Part shown: positions 53,701 to 61,659 of the stretch, piece by piece
Numbering within the stretch: position 1 is the stretch's first letter
Layout: each line of letters opens with the position of its first letter
From: Klenkia taihuensis
GTDB taxonomy: Bacteria > Actinomycetota > Actinomycetes > Mycobacteriales > Geodermatophilaceae
NCBI RefSeq assembly: GCF_900112525.1
Contig: NZ_FOMD01000002.1
Coordinates: 558,001 to 622,000, forward strand
Length of the DNA stretch: 64,000 nt
Reading direction: 5' to 3'
Translations under genes and position numbers: made by a program
The notes under the pieces: generated by a model
Database searches by the model: none
Seen by the model: the letters and a program-made list of their open reading frames with translations, nothing else
What the model was told of the DNA's origin: nothing

Positions 53701-54067
53701 TGGTCAGCGCCTGGGCGTTGAGGGTCGGCGCCCAGCCGGGCAGCAGCACGCCGGTGCGGATGTCGTAGGCGAGCAGGTTGCCCCGGGGCACGAGGGCGGT
53801 GCCCGCGGCCGCGCCCGCCGGACGTGCGTTGGCGAAGCGGCCGGCCACGTAGACGGTGTCCCCGACGACCACCTGCGACCACACGACGCCGTCCACCTGC
53901 ACGGTGGGCAGGGCGTCGGCGGAGACGGTGGTGGCCGGGGCGGTGGACCCGGTCGGGGTGGTGCCCTCGGCCTGCGCCGGGGTGCCGGCCACGGTGGCGG
54001 CGAGCAGGCCGGCCAGGGCGGCGACCAGGACCCGGGCCGTGCGGCCGGGGCGGGAGGCTGTGCGCAT
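50798..54067 (-). CDS. giant secreted beta-propeller/LamG/PKD protein, 1,089 aa
   Basis: Cell-surface or extracellular protein. Signal peptide about 1-34 (ending AQA). The N-terminal half (about 45-460) is a beta-propeller-like region with repeated units such as TVYVAGRFA, RIYVGGDFTSVNG and VYVGGDFNAVG and a paired-Cys motif (ADCRGDTY, then HAHVCSNIGG). A fibronectin-III-like module (about 465-560) is followed by one LamG/concanavalin-like domain (about 590-770, STFSLELWFSTTSTTGGR), one PKD domain (about 785-865, WSWDLGDGSTVTG), and a C-terminal domain (about 876-1089) shared with the 1,906-aa paralogue. No membrane anchor or LPxTG. ATG 54067 matches the signal-peptide start. It probably binds surface glycans or matrix. 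Confidence 0.9.
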   Translation of the reverse strand: MRTASRPGRTARVLVAALAGLLAATVAGTPAQAEGTTPTGSTAPATTVSADALPTVQVDGVVWSQVVVGDTVYVAGRFANARPAGAAAGTALVPRGNLLAYDIRTGVLLPGWAPTLNAQALTITASPDGSRIYVGGDFTSVNGETRRRIAALDPATGALVPGFAPAVTASVRAIAVSADTVYVGGDFNAVGSAERLRLAAFSTAGQLLPWAPSTGVGRNRDGSTAASAAVSSLALTAGQVVVGGRFGSINGTATSGVGAVDAATGAVRPFAIGQRITNQGDDSGVTSLTTDGTTVWLSAYDFSGPGNAEGVIAVQANGGALVWDADCRGDTYSTFPMGGAVYLASHAHVCSNIGGFPEVTPRVSRFGTALSQAVAGTVGTGTWGNSNFRGAPAPAVMDWYPQLTPGTVTGQGQAGWSVTGTSQYVVYGGEFPRVNGTGQQGLVRFAVRSLAPNKVGPAADSLAAPTVTATGAGTMSVALTTTSDRDDRFLTYELYRDGGATPVASQSVDSLFFKPQTVTLVDRRQAPSSTHSYVVRAVDATGNAVTSPATSGTVSAEPLPSPYTERVVADGATSAWPLGTVTGGTSPDATGRAPLTVPSAVRSQTTGAVADDASGSFRLDGTSSSRMVAGASAGAKAAPSTFSLELWFSTTSTTGGRLAGFGNSSSGSNLTYDRQVYLDGSGRLYFGVTSGSRRTVSSAAGLNDGAWHHVVATLGSGGMVLWVDGTQVAANAAITTAGSYNGYWQVGGGPLTFWPGAGRTDLVGSVDAVAVYPTALTGDQVAAHRRAALPNQAPTAAFTATTTDLSAALDAGASADADGRVVSWSWDLGDGSTVTGAQVSHAYAAPGTYRVALTVTDDRGAVGTTSRDVTVTRPAVWVLAADAFARTTTGGLGTADTGGAWTAANGTSRLSVDGGSAVFGLTAPGNLTAAYLGEVSAPSADLSTTVTLTSAPTGGGTSVYVTPRRVGANLEYRVRLRFLTDGTVRAAVTRLSGTASEALVGSEVVVATGYVPGQALALDVSSAGSGTTTVTGTVWAAGTTRPDVPSLSRTDDTAALQAPGGVGLAAYLTGSSTAGTVVRFGPLTVTAGA

Positions 54068-54134
54068 CGGGGTCCAACCGTTCACGAGGAGTGCCGGGCC
54101 GGGTGCGGCCCAGGACGAGCGTGCGCCGCGACGG

Positions 54135-54147
54135 TCACTCTCGGTAC
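54135..54147 (-). promoter_or_regulatory. BldD-box-like motif upstream of the 1,089-aa gene
   Basis: Minus strand GTACCGAGAGTGA, 68 nt before the ATG. Matches BldD consensus at AC, AG, GT and final A; sixth position is G rather than C. Confidence 0.45.
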
Positions 54148-54240
54148 TGCCCATCGGGGTGAAGGGTCCCGACCGGGTGACACCGTCGCGGGTGGATCCG
54201 CCGACCGGTCACCCGCCGTGACGGGGCCGGACGGCCGGAC

Positions 54241-54269
54241 GGGCCGCACCGCCGGTGGCGGTGCGGCCC
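54241..54269 (-). terminator. intrinsic terminator after the 1,906-aa surface protein gene
   Basis: Perfect 13-bp stem GGGCCGCACCGCC / GGCGGTGCGGCCC with 3-nt loop, 24 nt downstream of the minus-strand stop. Confidence 0.82.
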
Positions 54270-54293
54270 CTCCGTCCTGCTGTCGTGCTCAGG

Positions 54294-57200
54294 TCACGGC
54301 ACGTCGGTGACCGTCAGGGCACCGAAGCGGGCCACGGTGCCGCTGGTCGCCGACCCGGACAGGTAGGCCGTGAGGCCCACCGAGCCGGCCGCCTGCAGCG
54401 AGGCGGTGGTGTCGGTCCGGCTGATCATCGGGGAGGTCGGGGCGGCGTCGCCGTCGGCCCAGACCGAACCGCTGATCGTGGTCGTGCCCGTGCCGGTGAC
54501 CCGGAGGGACACCTGGAGGACCTGGCCGGCGGTGTAGCGGCCGGGCAGGGTGACCTCGCTGCCCAGCACGGTCTCCGTGGCCGAGCCCGCCAGGCGGGTG
54601 ACCGCCAGGCCGACGGCGCCGTTGGCCTGGTAGCGCAGCCGCAGGCGGTACTCCTGGTTCAGGCCCACCCGGCGGCCGGCGACGTAGACCGTCGTCCCGC
54701 CGCCGGTGACGGCGCCGGACAGGGAGACCGAGGTCCGCACGTCCACCGAGGTGGCCGAGACGCCCTGCAGGTAGGCACCGGTCTGGTTCGTCGGGCTGGT
54801 CATCGCCAGCTGCGCGGTGCCCGGCGTGACCGACAGGCGCGCAGCTCCGTAGGTGGCCACCCAGGTGCCGCCGAGGTCGGCGGTGCCCAGGCCCCCGTTG
54901 ACCGTCCGGCCGAAGGCGTCCGACGCCCGCACGGTCGGCGAGGCCGGGGCCACGGTGACCTCGCGGGTGGTGGAACCGGTGGCCCCGCGGTCGTCGGTCA
55001 CCGTCAGCGTCACGGTGTAGGTGCCCGGTGTCGCGTAGGTGTGCGACGCCTGGGCCCCGGTCGCCGTGCCGCCGTCGCCGAAGGTCCACGCCCAGGAGGC
55101 GACGGTGCCGTCGGGGTCGGAGGACGACCGGCCGTCGACGGCCACCGTCAGGGCGCTGCCCGAGACGGCGATGCCGGCCGACGGTGCCCGGTTCGGCGGG
55201 TCGGTGGCGACGACGTCGCGGGTGGCCGTCGCCGTCGCACCCTGGTCGTCGGTCACCGTCAGGGTCACCGTGTAGGTGCCCGCCGTGGCGTAGGCGTGCG
55301 TCGCCGTCGACCCGGTGGCGGTGGCCCCGTCGCCGAAGGCCCACGACCAGGTGACGACCCGGCCGTCGGGGTCGGTGGAGCTCGAGCCGTCCACGCTGAC
55401 CGTGCGGTCGCTCGTCGTGGCCGCGAGGCCCGCGGTGGGCGCGACGTTGGCCGGCGGGGCCGGTGCCACGACGACCTCGGTGGTCGTGGTGCCGGTCGCG
55501 CCGTCGTCGTCGGTGACGGTCAGCCGCACCGTGTAGGTGCCGCCGGCGGCGTAGGTGTGCTGCGTCTGCGCACCCGTGCCGGTGGAGCCGTCACCGAAGT
55601 CCCAGGCGTAGCCGGCGACGGTGCCGTCGGCGTCCGTCGAGCCCCGGCCGTCGAGGGTGACGACCAGGTCGGCCGTCGCCTTCGTGATCACCGCGGTGGG
55701 CGCCTGGTTCGGCGCCGCCACGACCACCGTCTGCGTCGACGACGCCGTGGCGCCGTCGTCGTCGGTCACCGTCAGCCGGACGGCGTAGCTGCCGTCGGAG
55801 GCGTAGGTGTGCGTGGCGGTCCTGCCCGACTGCTGCGTGCCGTCGCCGAACTCCCACGTCCAGGACGCGATGGTGCCGTCGCCGTCGGTGGAGCCGGAGG
55901 CGTCCACCGCCACCCCGAGCCCGTCCGTGGTCGCCGTGAAGGCGGCCGTGGGGGCGCGGTTCGGCGGCGGGGCCACCGTGGTGACGGTCTGGGTCGACGT
56001 CGAGGTCTGGCCCTTCGAGTCGGACACGGTCAGCGTGACCTCGTGGTCGCCGGCGGTCTCGTACCGGTGCGTGACCGGCGTGCCCGTCGAGCTGCTGCCG
56101 TCGCCGAAGTCCCACGTGTAGCTGGCGATCGGGCCCTCGACGTCGGAGGAGGTGGCGGCGTCGAAGGTGACGTCCATCCCGTCCACGGTCGCGGTGTACC
56201 GGGCCACCGGGGTGGCGTCGGGGCCGAGGCCGGAGGCGGAGAAGTGCGCAGCCACCTCGGTGGCCGGGAGGACCCGGTCGTAGACCGCGACCTCGTCGAT
56301 GGTCGCCTTGACGTAGGGGTCACCGGACCAGCTGTTGTCGCCACCCACCCGCCAGTAGCCGGCGTAGTCCTGCGCACCGGTGTTGGGGTTGGTGCCGACC
56401 AGGTTGCCGTCGACGTAGAGCTTCATGCCGTCGGCGCCCATGGTGGCGGTCACCTGGTGCCACTTGCCGTCGTTGTAGGCGGCGGGGCTGGTGACGGTGT
56501 TCGCCTGGCCGGTCCACGCGCCGAAGGTCAGCTGACCCGACGGCTCGAGGTAGACGTGGCGGTCGTAGCCGCCGCTGCCCCCGGACTGGTTGGTGCCGAA
56601 GCCGATGAGCTTCCCGCCCCGGGTCGTGGTCGTCTGGAACCACAGCTCGGTGGTGAAGGTGAGCGGGTTGTTCACCTGCGTGCGGGAGTACAGCCCGTCG
56701 TCCACGCCGTCGAAGGACACCGCGGTGTTGGCCGAGGTGCCGGTCAGCGGCGGGCCGGCGACCGCGAGGGTCTGGTTGCCGGTGTAGGTGCCCCGGCCCC
56801 CGGCCGGCGCACCGGCGGCGGCCGCGCTCGAGCCGGCGGCGTCGTCCATCCGCCAGAACAGCGTCGGGTTCGAGTCGAAGACGGCGGCGCCGTAGGCGTC
56901 GGCCGGCTTCGTCGGGATCGGCGAGGACTGGCCCGCGGCGGCCCAGTGGGCAGCGACCTGCTGCGGGGTCAGCACCTTGTCGAAGACGGAGAACTCGTCG
57001 ACGAGGCCGTCGAGGGACGCGGTCCCGGCGCCGCCCCAGATGTTGTCGGCACCCACGCGCCAGTAGCCGTCGTAGGCGTCGACGTTGCTGCCCGGGCCGG
57101 AGCCGACGAGCTGGCCGTCGACGTAGAGCGCCATGCCGCTCGCGCCGAATGTGGCCACGACCTGGTGCCAGTCGCCGTCGTTGTAGGCGCGCGGGGTGTC

Positions 57201-60014
57201 GATGACCTGCTCACCGGGGCCCCAGACGCCGAAGCGCAGGCGGCCGTCGCTGAACATGTAGACGAACCGGTCGTAGTTGTTGCTCCACTGGTCCTGGGTG
57301 CTGCCGAACCCGACGATCCGGCCGCCCTGGGTGGAGGTGGTGCTGAACCACGACTCGACCGAGAAGGTGGACGGGTTCTCCGACCTGTTGGCGGCCACGA
57401 CGTAGCCGAAGCGGTTGTCGAGGTCGGCGGCGGTGTTGCCGGTGACCCCGACCAGCGGGACGCCGGCCTGGCCGCGGACCACGTCGCCGCGGTAGGAGCC
57501 GTTGTTGCCGTTGCCGGAGAGGTCGGCGGCGCCGTCCTGCCCGCCGGACTCGCCGAGCCGCCAGAACAGGCTGGGCTCGTCGGCGACGACCGCCGCGCCG
57601 TAGGCGTCGGCCGGGGCCGGCGCCGTGGTCAGCGTGCGGCCGGTGGCCGTGTAGTGGTCACGCACCTGGGCGGTGGTCAGGGCCGTCGGGTAGACCGCTG
57701 CCTGCGCCAGCTGGCCCCGGTACTCCCAGACGTCGGCCCATCCACCGAGGTTGTTCCACCCCAGCTGCCACCAGCCCCGGTAGTCCTGACCGGTGGTCAC
57801 CCGCCGGTCGGTGCCCACCTTGACGCCGTCCACGTAGAGGGTCTGGCCCTCGGGGGACAGCTCGGCGACGACGTGGTGCCACTGGCCGTCGTTGACGGCC
57901 TGGTTGGTGCGCAGCGTCTCGACCCGGCCCGGGTAGACGCCGAACACCAGGCGACCGCTGCCGTCGAGGAAGAGCTGGCGGTCGTAGTTGCTGTTCTGGC
58001 CGGTCGCCGAGTCACCGAACCCGGCCAGCCGGCCGGTCGGCGAGGTGGTGCTGAACCACAGCTCGAGGCTGAAGGTGTTCGGCGCCTGCTGGGCCGCGCC
58101 GGACCCGCCCACGGTGCCGCGTGCACCGGAGGTGCCGTCCGCGGTCAGCGAGGTGGTGGCGGTCGGCGAGCCGTCGGACTGGGTGAGGCCACCGGCGGTG
58201 ACGACGTCGTTCAGGCCCACGTAGTCGTAGCTGGTGGTGCCGGTGACCGACTCCAGCGGCCAGTAGCCGGTGGCGCCGTCGGCGAGCACGCGCTGCGAGT
58301 AGGCCGGCAGGGTCGCCGACGAGGCCCGCACGGTGGCGCTGCCCCGGGTGACGCTGTTGCCGTCGGGGTCGACCACGGTGACGCGGTAGGTGTAGCTGGT
58401 GCCCGCGGTGACGTTGCGGTCGACGAAGCCCAGCGTGGGCCGGCTCCACCAGACCGAGGACGCCGTCGTCTCGAAGACGGGGGTGCTCGGCTTGTCCGAC
58501 CGGAAGACGCGGTAGGTCAGGTTGGCGTTGTCGTTGTCGTAGGCCGAGGTCCAGGTGACGCGGACCGAGCCCGCGGCGACCGAGAGGGCGGTCGGGGTGA
58601 TGCCGGCGTCGGAGACCGGGCCGACCTTCTTCGGGGCGACCGACGGCATGGCGTAGCGCACCAGGCCCTGCTGGCCGGTGCCGCTGGCCCGGGTGAACTC
58701 ACCGCCGTAGAGCAGGTAGTCGCCGGCCGCGGTGACGTCCCAGCCGGCCTGGTAGGCGCCGGTGATCGAGCCGACGTTCACGTCGGGGAACCAGTGCAGC
58801 TCCTGGGGGGCCGGGCGGCCGCCCCACGAGTTGTAGCGGTTGGTGCCCTGCGGGGTCAGGGAGACGGCGGTCGCGTACTTGCTGACCCGCGGGTCCTGCT
58901 CCGGGAAGCCGCCGATGAAGTCGCAGTTGTGCGGGTGGCCGGCCATGTACAGCGCGCCGTTGAACGGGACGCTGGCGTAGGTGTCGCCGAGGCAGCCGTT
59001 GATCCACTGCAGGGTGCCGCCGGCCGCGGTGGCCGCGAAGGAGCCCTCGAGGTTGCCGGGTCCGTAGTAGTCGTAGCCGGTGCCGTAGACGGTGGTGCCG
59101 TCGGTGGACAGGCTGTAGATCGCGGAGTTGATGCCCTGGTTGGTGATCAGGGTGCCCATCTCGAACGGGTTGGTCGCACCGGTGGCCGCGTCGAGGGCGC
59201 CGACGCCGGAGGCCGCCTGGCCGTTGAGCGTGTAGAAGTGGCCCGACACGACGACCTGGCTGCCGCCGTTGGTGATGACCAGCGACTTCACCTCGTTGGA
59301 GGTCTGCGCGTTGCGGGTCGGGTTGTCGGGCAGCCGGTTGCCGTTGGTCGGGCCGACGCCGGGCACCGGGGCCCAGGGCAGCAGCGCGCCGGCCGGGGTG
59401 ACCGCGGCCAGGCGGGAGCGGCTCACGCCGCCGACCGCGCTGACCGTGCCGCCGAAGTACACGGCCGAGCTGGTGGCACCGATGGCCTTCACGACGCCGG
59501 AGACGCTGGGCGCGAAGGAGGTCAGCGCACCGGTCGCGGTGTCGAAGGCCGCGATGCGGTTGCGGGTGGTCGAGCCGACGCGGGTGAACTCACCGCCGAC
59601 GTACAGGGTCCTGCCGTCGGGGCTGGCCGCCAGGCTGTAGGCCTGTGCGTTCAGGTTCGGGTTGAAGGACGGGACCAGGACGCCGGTCTGCAGGTTGTAG
59701 GCCAGCAGGTTGTTCCGCGACACCTCGTTGGTGCCGGCGGCCGCCCCGGCCGGGCGCGCGGTGCTGAACCGGCCGGCGACGTAGACGGTGTTGCCGACCA
59801 CCACCTGGTCCCACACGACACCGTTGACCTGGGTCGTGGGCAGGGCGTCGGCGGTGACGGTCTGCGGCGGGGTGTAGCCGGCGGCGTCGGCGACCGGTGC
59901 CGTGTCGGCGCGCGCCGGGGTCGGTGCCCCGGCCAGGACGCCGATCGACAGGGCCGCGGCCAGCAGGCCGGCAGCGGCGACGCGGAACGCGCCGGGGAGT
60001 GCAGTCGTGCGCAT
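54294..60014 (-). CDS. giant secreted beta-propeller/3xLamG/5xPKD protein, 1,906 aa
   Basis: Largest protein of the window and a paralogue of the 1,089-aa protein. Signal peptide about 1-36 (GVLAGAPTPARA). Beta-propeller-like region about 45-470 with TVYVAGRFS, TLYVGGEFT and the Cys motif HPHNCDFIGG. Fibronectin-III-like module about 480-580. Three LamG-type domains near residues 590-790, 820-1030 and 1060-1260 (each with a TF-x-E-x-WF strand and a DYxG/DAYDGYW-RVG end). Five PKD domains near 1270-1350, 1355-1435, 1440-1520, 1525-1610 and 1612-1690 (cores such as YTWDFGDGSS, WTWEFGDGT, YAWDFGDGS). Shared C-terminal domain about 1695-1906. No anchor seen. Multi-domain adhesin or matrix protein is the best guess. 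ATG 60014 starts the signal peptide. Confidence 0.9.
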   Translation of the reverse strand: MRTTALPGAFRVAAAGLLAAALSIGVLAGAPTPARADTAPVADAAGYTPPQTVTADALPTTQVNGVVWDQVVVGNTVYVAGRFSTARPAGAAAGTNEVSRNNLLAYNLQTGVLVPSFNPNLNAQAYSLAASPDGRTLYVGGEFTRVGSTTRNRIAAFDTATGALTSFAPSVSGVVKAIGATSSAVYFGGTVSAVGGVSRSRLAAVTPAGALLPWAPVPGVGPTNGNRLPDNPTRNAQTSNEVKSLVITNGGSQVVVSGHFYTLNGQAASGVGALDAATGATNPFEMGTLITNQGINSAIYSLSTDGTTVYGTGYDYYGPGNLEGSFAATAAGGTLQWINGCLGDTYASVPFNGALYMAGHPHNCDFIGGFPEQDPRVSKYATAVSLTPQGTNRYNSWGGRPAPQELHWFPDVNVGSITGAYQAGWDVTAAGDYLLYGGEFTRASGTGQQGLVRYAMPSVAPKKVGPVSDAGITPTALSVAAGSVRVTWTSAYDNDNANLTYRVFRSDKPSTPVFETTASSVWWSRPTLGFVDRNVTAGTSYTYRVTVVDPDGNSVTRGSATVRASSATLPAYSQRVLADGATGYWPLESVTGTTSYDYVGLNDVVTAGGLTQSDGSPTATTSLTADGTSGARGTVGGSGAAQQAPNTFSLELWFSTTSPTGRLAGFGDSATGQNSNYDRQLFLDGSGRLVFGVYPGRVETLRTNQAVNDGQWHHVVAELSPEGQTLYVDGVKVGTDRRVTTGQDYRGWWQLGWNNLGGWADVWEYRGQLAQAAVYPTALTTAQVRDHYTATGRTLTTAPAPADAYGAAVVADEPSLFWRLGESGGQDGAADLSGNGNNGSYRGDVVRGQAGVPLVGVTGNTAADLDNRFGYVVAANRSENPSTFSVESWFSTTSTQGGRIVGFGSTQDQWSNNYDRFVYMFSDGRLRFGVWGPGEQVIDTPRAYNDGDWHQVVATFGASGMALYVDGQLVGSGPGSNVDAYDGYWRVGADNIWGGAGTASLDGLVDEFSVFDKVLTPQQVAAHWAAAGQSSPIPTKPADAYGAAVFDSNPTLFWRMDDAAGSSAAAAGAPAGGRGTYTGNQTLAVAGPPLTGTSANTAVSFDGVDDGLYSRTQVNNPLTFTTELWFQTTTTRGGKLIGFGTNQSGGSGGYDRHVYLEPSGQLTFGAWTGQANTVTSPAAYNDGKWHQVTATMGADGMKLYVDGNLVGTNPNTGAQDYAGYWRVGGDNSWSGDPYVKATIDEVAVYDRVLPATEVAAHFSASGLGPDATPVARYTATVDGMDVTFDAATSSDVEGPIASYTWDFGDGSSSTGTPVTHRYETAGDHEVTLTVSDSKGQTSTSTQTVTTVAPPPNRAPTAAFTATTDGLGVAVDASGSTDGDGTIASWTWEFGDGTQQSGRTATHTYASDGSYAVRLTVTDDDGATASSTQTVVVAAPNQAPTAVITKATADLVVTLDGRGSTDADGTVAGYAWDFGDGSTGTGAQTQHTYAAGGTYTVRLTVTDDDGATGTTTTEVVVAPAPPANVAPTAGLAATTSDRTVSVDGSSSTDPDGRVVTWSWAFGDGATATGSTATHAYATAGTYTVTLTVTDDQGATATATRDVVATDPPNRAPSAGIAVSGSALTVAVDGRSSSDPDGTVASWAWTFGDGGTATGAQASHTYATPGTYTVTLTVTDDRGATGSTTREVTVAPASPTVRASDAFGRTVNGGLGTADLGGTWVATYGAARLSVTPGTAQLAMTSPTNQTGAYLQGVSATSVDVRTSVSLSGAVTGGGTTVYVAGRRVGLNQEYRLRLRYQANGAVGLAVTRLAGSATETVLGSEVTLPGRYTAGQVLQVSLRVTGTGTTTISGSVWADGDAAPTSPMISRTDTTASLQAAGSVGLTAYLSGSATSGTVARFGALTVTDVP

Positions 60015-60067
60015 GGGTCTCTCGATCTCGCTGGCCGGCATGCCCCCAGGCGCCCGGCATCGGTTGT

Positions 60068-60080
60068 TCACTCTGCGTGG
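60068..60080 (-). promoter_or_regulatory. BldD-box-like motif upstream of the 1,906-aa gene
   Basis: Minus strand CCACGCAGAGTGA, 54 nt before the ATG. It matches the BldD consensus at all core positions including the final A and is the best of the four copies. Confidence 0.55.
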
Positions 60081-60235
60081 TGTTTGAATCCGGCACCAGA
60101 GGGAATCCGCGCCCGTTCGGGTGAATTCGCTCGTGTCGGAGCGGTTGCGCGCCCGCCCGGTCGCGCTGCGTGACCCCGGGTACCGGTGGTACCGGGTTCG
60201 TGCAGGTCGACCAGGCGTGTCTCAGACCCGGCGGG

Positions 60236-60877
60236 TCACGACACCGCGCCCCTCCACACGAGGTACGGCGCACCGGCCTGGTAGCCGACCTGGATCGTCA
60301 CGTCGCCGCGGTCGGACTCGGGGACGTAGAAGACGTAACTCCCCGTGACCGAGTCACCCGGGTCGACGGTCCCGCGCAGCGGGTTGGCCTGCGGGTCGTC
60401 GAGCAGCGTCGCCGGCGTCAGGTCCGCGCCGGTGTAGGCCTCGGCCGCGACCGCGTCGAAGGAGACCGGTGCGTCGGTGCCGTTGGTCAGCTCGACGGTC
60501 ACCAGCAGGGACGGGCCGTCGATGTTGCCGATGCCCTCCCCGCTGCCCTGCACGGCCTCGATCGAGACCAGCCGGCCGGTGACGCCGTCGCCGACGGCAG
60601 CCGGGTCGGTGAGGCCGACCGCGGAGAGGGTCGGCGGCAGGTCGGTCGCGTCGGCGGTGGGGCCGGAGGGTTCCGGGGTGGGCGGGTTGGTCGGCGCCGG
60701 CTCGGAGCTCACGGGGTCACCGGGGACGGTGGCCGTCGAGGTCGCGGCGGCGTCGTCCCGTCCGCCGTCCCGGGTGGTGAGGAACAGGGCCACGGCCGCC
60801 AGGACGACGACCACCCCCGCCCCGACCAGGGCCAGCAGCCGGCGGGAGGGCCGCCGGGAGGTGGTGGGCGAGCTCAT
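60236..60877 (-). CDS. membrane-anchored exported protein (DUF4352-like), 213 aa
   Basis: Exported protein with an N-terminal membrane helix (about 13-36, LLALVGAGVVVVLAAVALFL) and no lipobox. A Thr/Pro/Ser linker leads to a beta-sandwich of about 120 residues with VTGRLVSIEAVQGSG, SLLVTVELTNGTDAPVSFDA and VDPGDSVTGSYVFYVPESDR, a pattern like DUF4352/telomere-fold extracellular domains. The ATG overlaps the stop of the upstream phosphotransferase (ATGA), so it is the last gene of the GT-phosphotransferase unit. Role unknown. Confidence 0.85.
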   Translation of the reverse strand: MSSPTTSRRPSRRLLALVGAGVVVVLAAVALFLTTRDGGRDDAAATSTATVPGDPVSSEPAPTNPPTPEPSGPTADATDLPPTLSAVGLTDPAAVGDGVTGRLVSIEAVQGSGEGIGNIDGPSLLVTVELTNGTDAPVSFDAVAAEAYTGADLTPATLLDDPQANPLRGTVDPGDSVTGSYVFYVPESDRGDVTIQVGYQAGAPYLVWRGAVS

Positions 60878-61659
60878 GACGTCGTCCCGTCCTGGCGACC
60901 CAGGGCCGCCATCTCGTTCCGCCAGCGCGGGAGCGCGAGCAGGAGGTAACCGGTGGTGCCGACGGCGAGGAGGCCGTAGGCGGCGAGGAACACGGGCGTC
61001 GCGCCGAGCAGCACGAACACCAGGCACAGCACGCCGTAGTCGGTCGGCGCGACGAGCAGGGAGCGCAGCACGCTGGGCCGCTCCCCGGGGACGGCGCGGG
61101 CCGCCCGGGTGCGGGCGCCGTGCTGGGCGCGGAGGGCCTCGTTGAGCAGGGTCAGCGAGAAGTGGGTGACCGCGACGACGGCGAAGCCGAGCGGGACCAG
61201 CAGCCAGCCGGGCGCAAGCTCACCGGTGCGGTAGAGGCCGACCAGCACGCACAGGTGGACGGCCACGACCTTCGCGGAGTCGACGGCGTGGTCCAGCCAC
61301 TCCCCCGCCGGCGACCCGCCGCCGCGCAGCCGGGCCAGCTGGCCGTCGGCGGAGTCGAGCGCGTACCCGAGCACCAGCAGCGCGGTGACCAGCACGCCGG
61401 TCAGCCAGGTGTGCGGGGCGAGGGCGACGACGCCCAGGCCGGTGAACGTGCACACCGCGCTGAGCCCGGTGACCGCGTCCGGGGTCAGCCCGCGGTGGAA
61501 GGCCAGCGCGGCCAGCACCCGGCCGATGGGCCGGTTGACGAAGCGCGAGTAGGCGGGGGCGCCCTTCGCGCCCTTCTGCGCACCGGCCAGCCGGCGCACG
61601 GTGGCGCCGACGGTCTCCCCGGGTTCGGGGCGGCGGGCAGGGGTCAGCACGGCGGTCAC
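60874..61659 (-). CDS. CDP-alcohol phosphatidyltransferase family protein
   Basis: Integral membrane phosphotransferase of 261 residues with six or so helices. The active-site motif D-G-x2-A-R-x8-G-x3-D-x3-D is complete: DSADGQLARLRGGGSPAGEW, then LDHAVD. An N-terminal extension (about 1-60) precedes helix 1. It would transfer a phospho-alcohol from a CDP carrier, or make a CDP-lipid-derived phospholipid. GTG start overlaps the glycosyltransferase stop. In this locus the alcohol may come from the cytidylyltransferase at 44888. Confidence 0.93.
   Translation of the reverse strand: MTAVLTPARRPEPGETVGATVRRLAGAQKGAKGAPAYSRFVNRPIGRVLAALAFHRGLTPDAVTGLSAVCTFTGLGVVALAPHTWLTGVLVTALLVLGYALDSADGQLARLRGGGSPAGEWLDHAVDSAKVVAVHLCVLVGLYRTGELAPGWLLVPLGFAVVAVTHFSLTLLNEALRAQHGARTRAARAVPGERPSVLRSLLVAPTDYGVLCLVFVLLGATPVFLAAYGLLAVGTTGYLLLALPRWRNEMAALGRQDGTTS

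Noticed and set aside
50651-54310. Plus-strand open frame of 1,219 codons opposite the 1,089-aa protein
   Set aside because: Same reason: low-complexity Gly/Arg/Asp/Val composition and no family features, opposite a well-supported gene.
55000-56200. Repeated DNA blocks about 260 bp apart inside the 1,906-aa gene, considered as a CRISPR or mobile repeat
   Set aside because: They are in frame and code for PKD domains; the DNA similarity follows protein repetition.
54255-60173. Plus-strand open frame of 1,972 codons opposite the 1,906-aa protein
   Set aside because: It is rich in Val, Gly, Arg, Ala and His without domains or periodic hydrophobicity; the minus strand has clear PKD/LamG domains and a signal peptide. 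High GC makes stops rare in antisense frames.
60174-60200. GGTACC-GGT-GGTACC hairpin downstream of the exported protein gene at 60236
   Set aside because: Only 6 bp are perfectly paired and a bulge breaks the outer stem; too weak to call a terminator.
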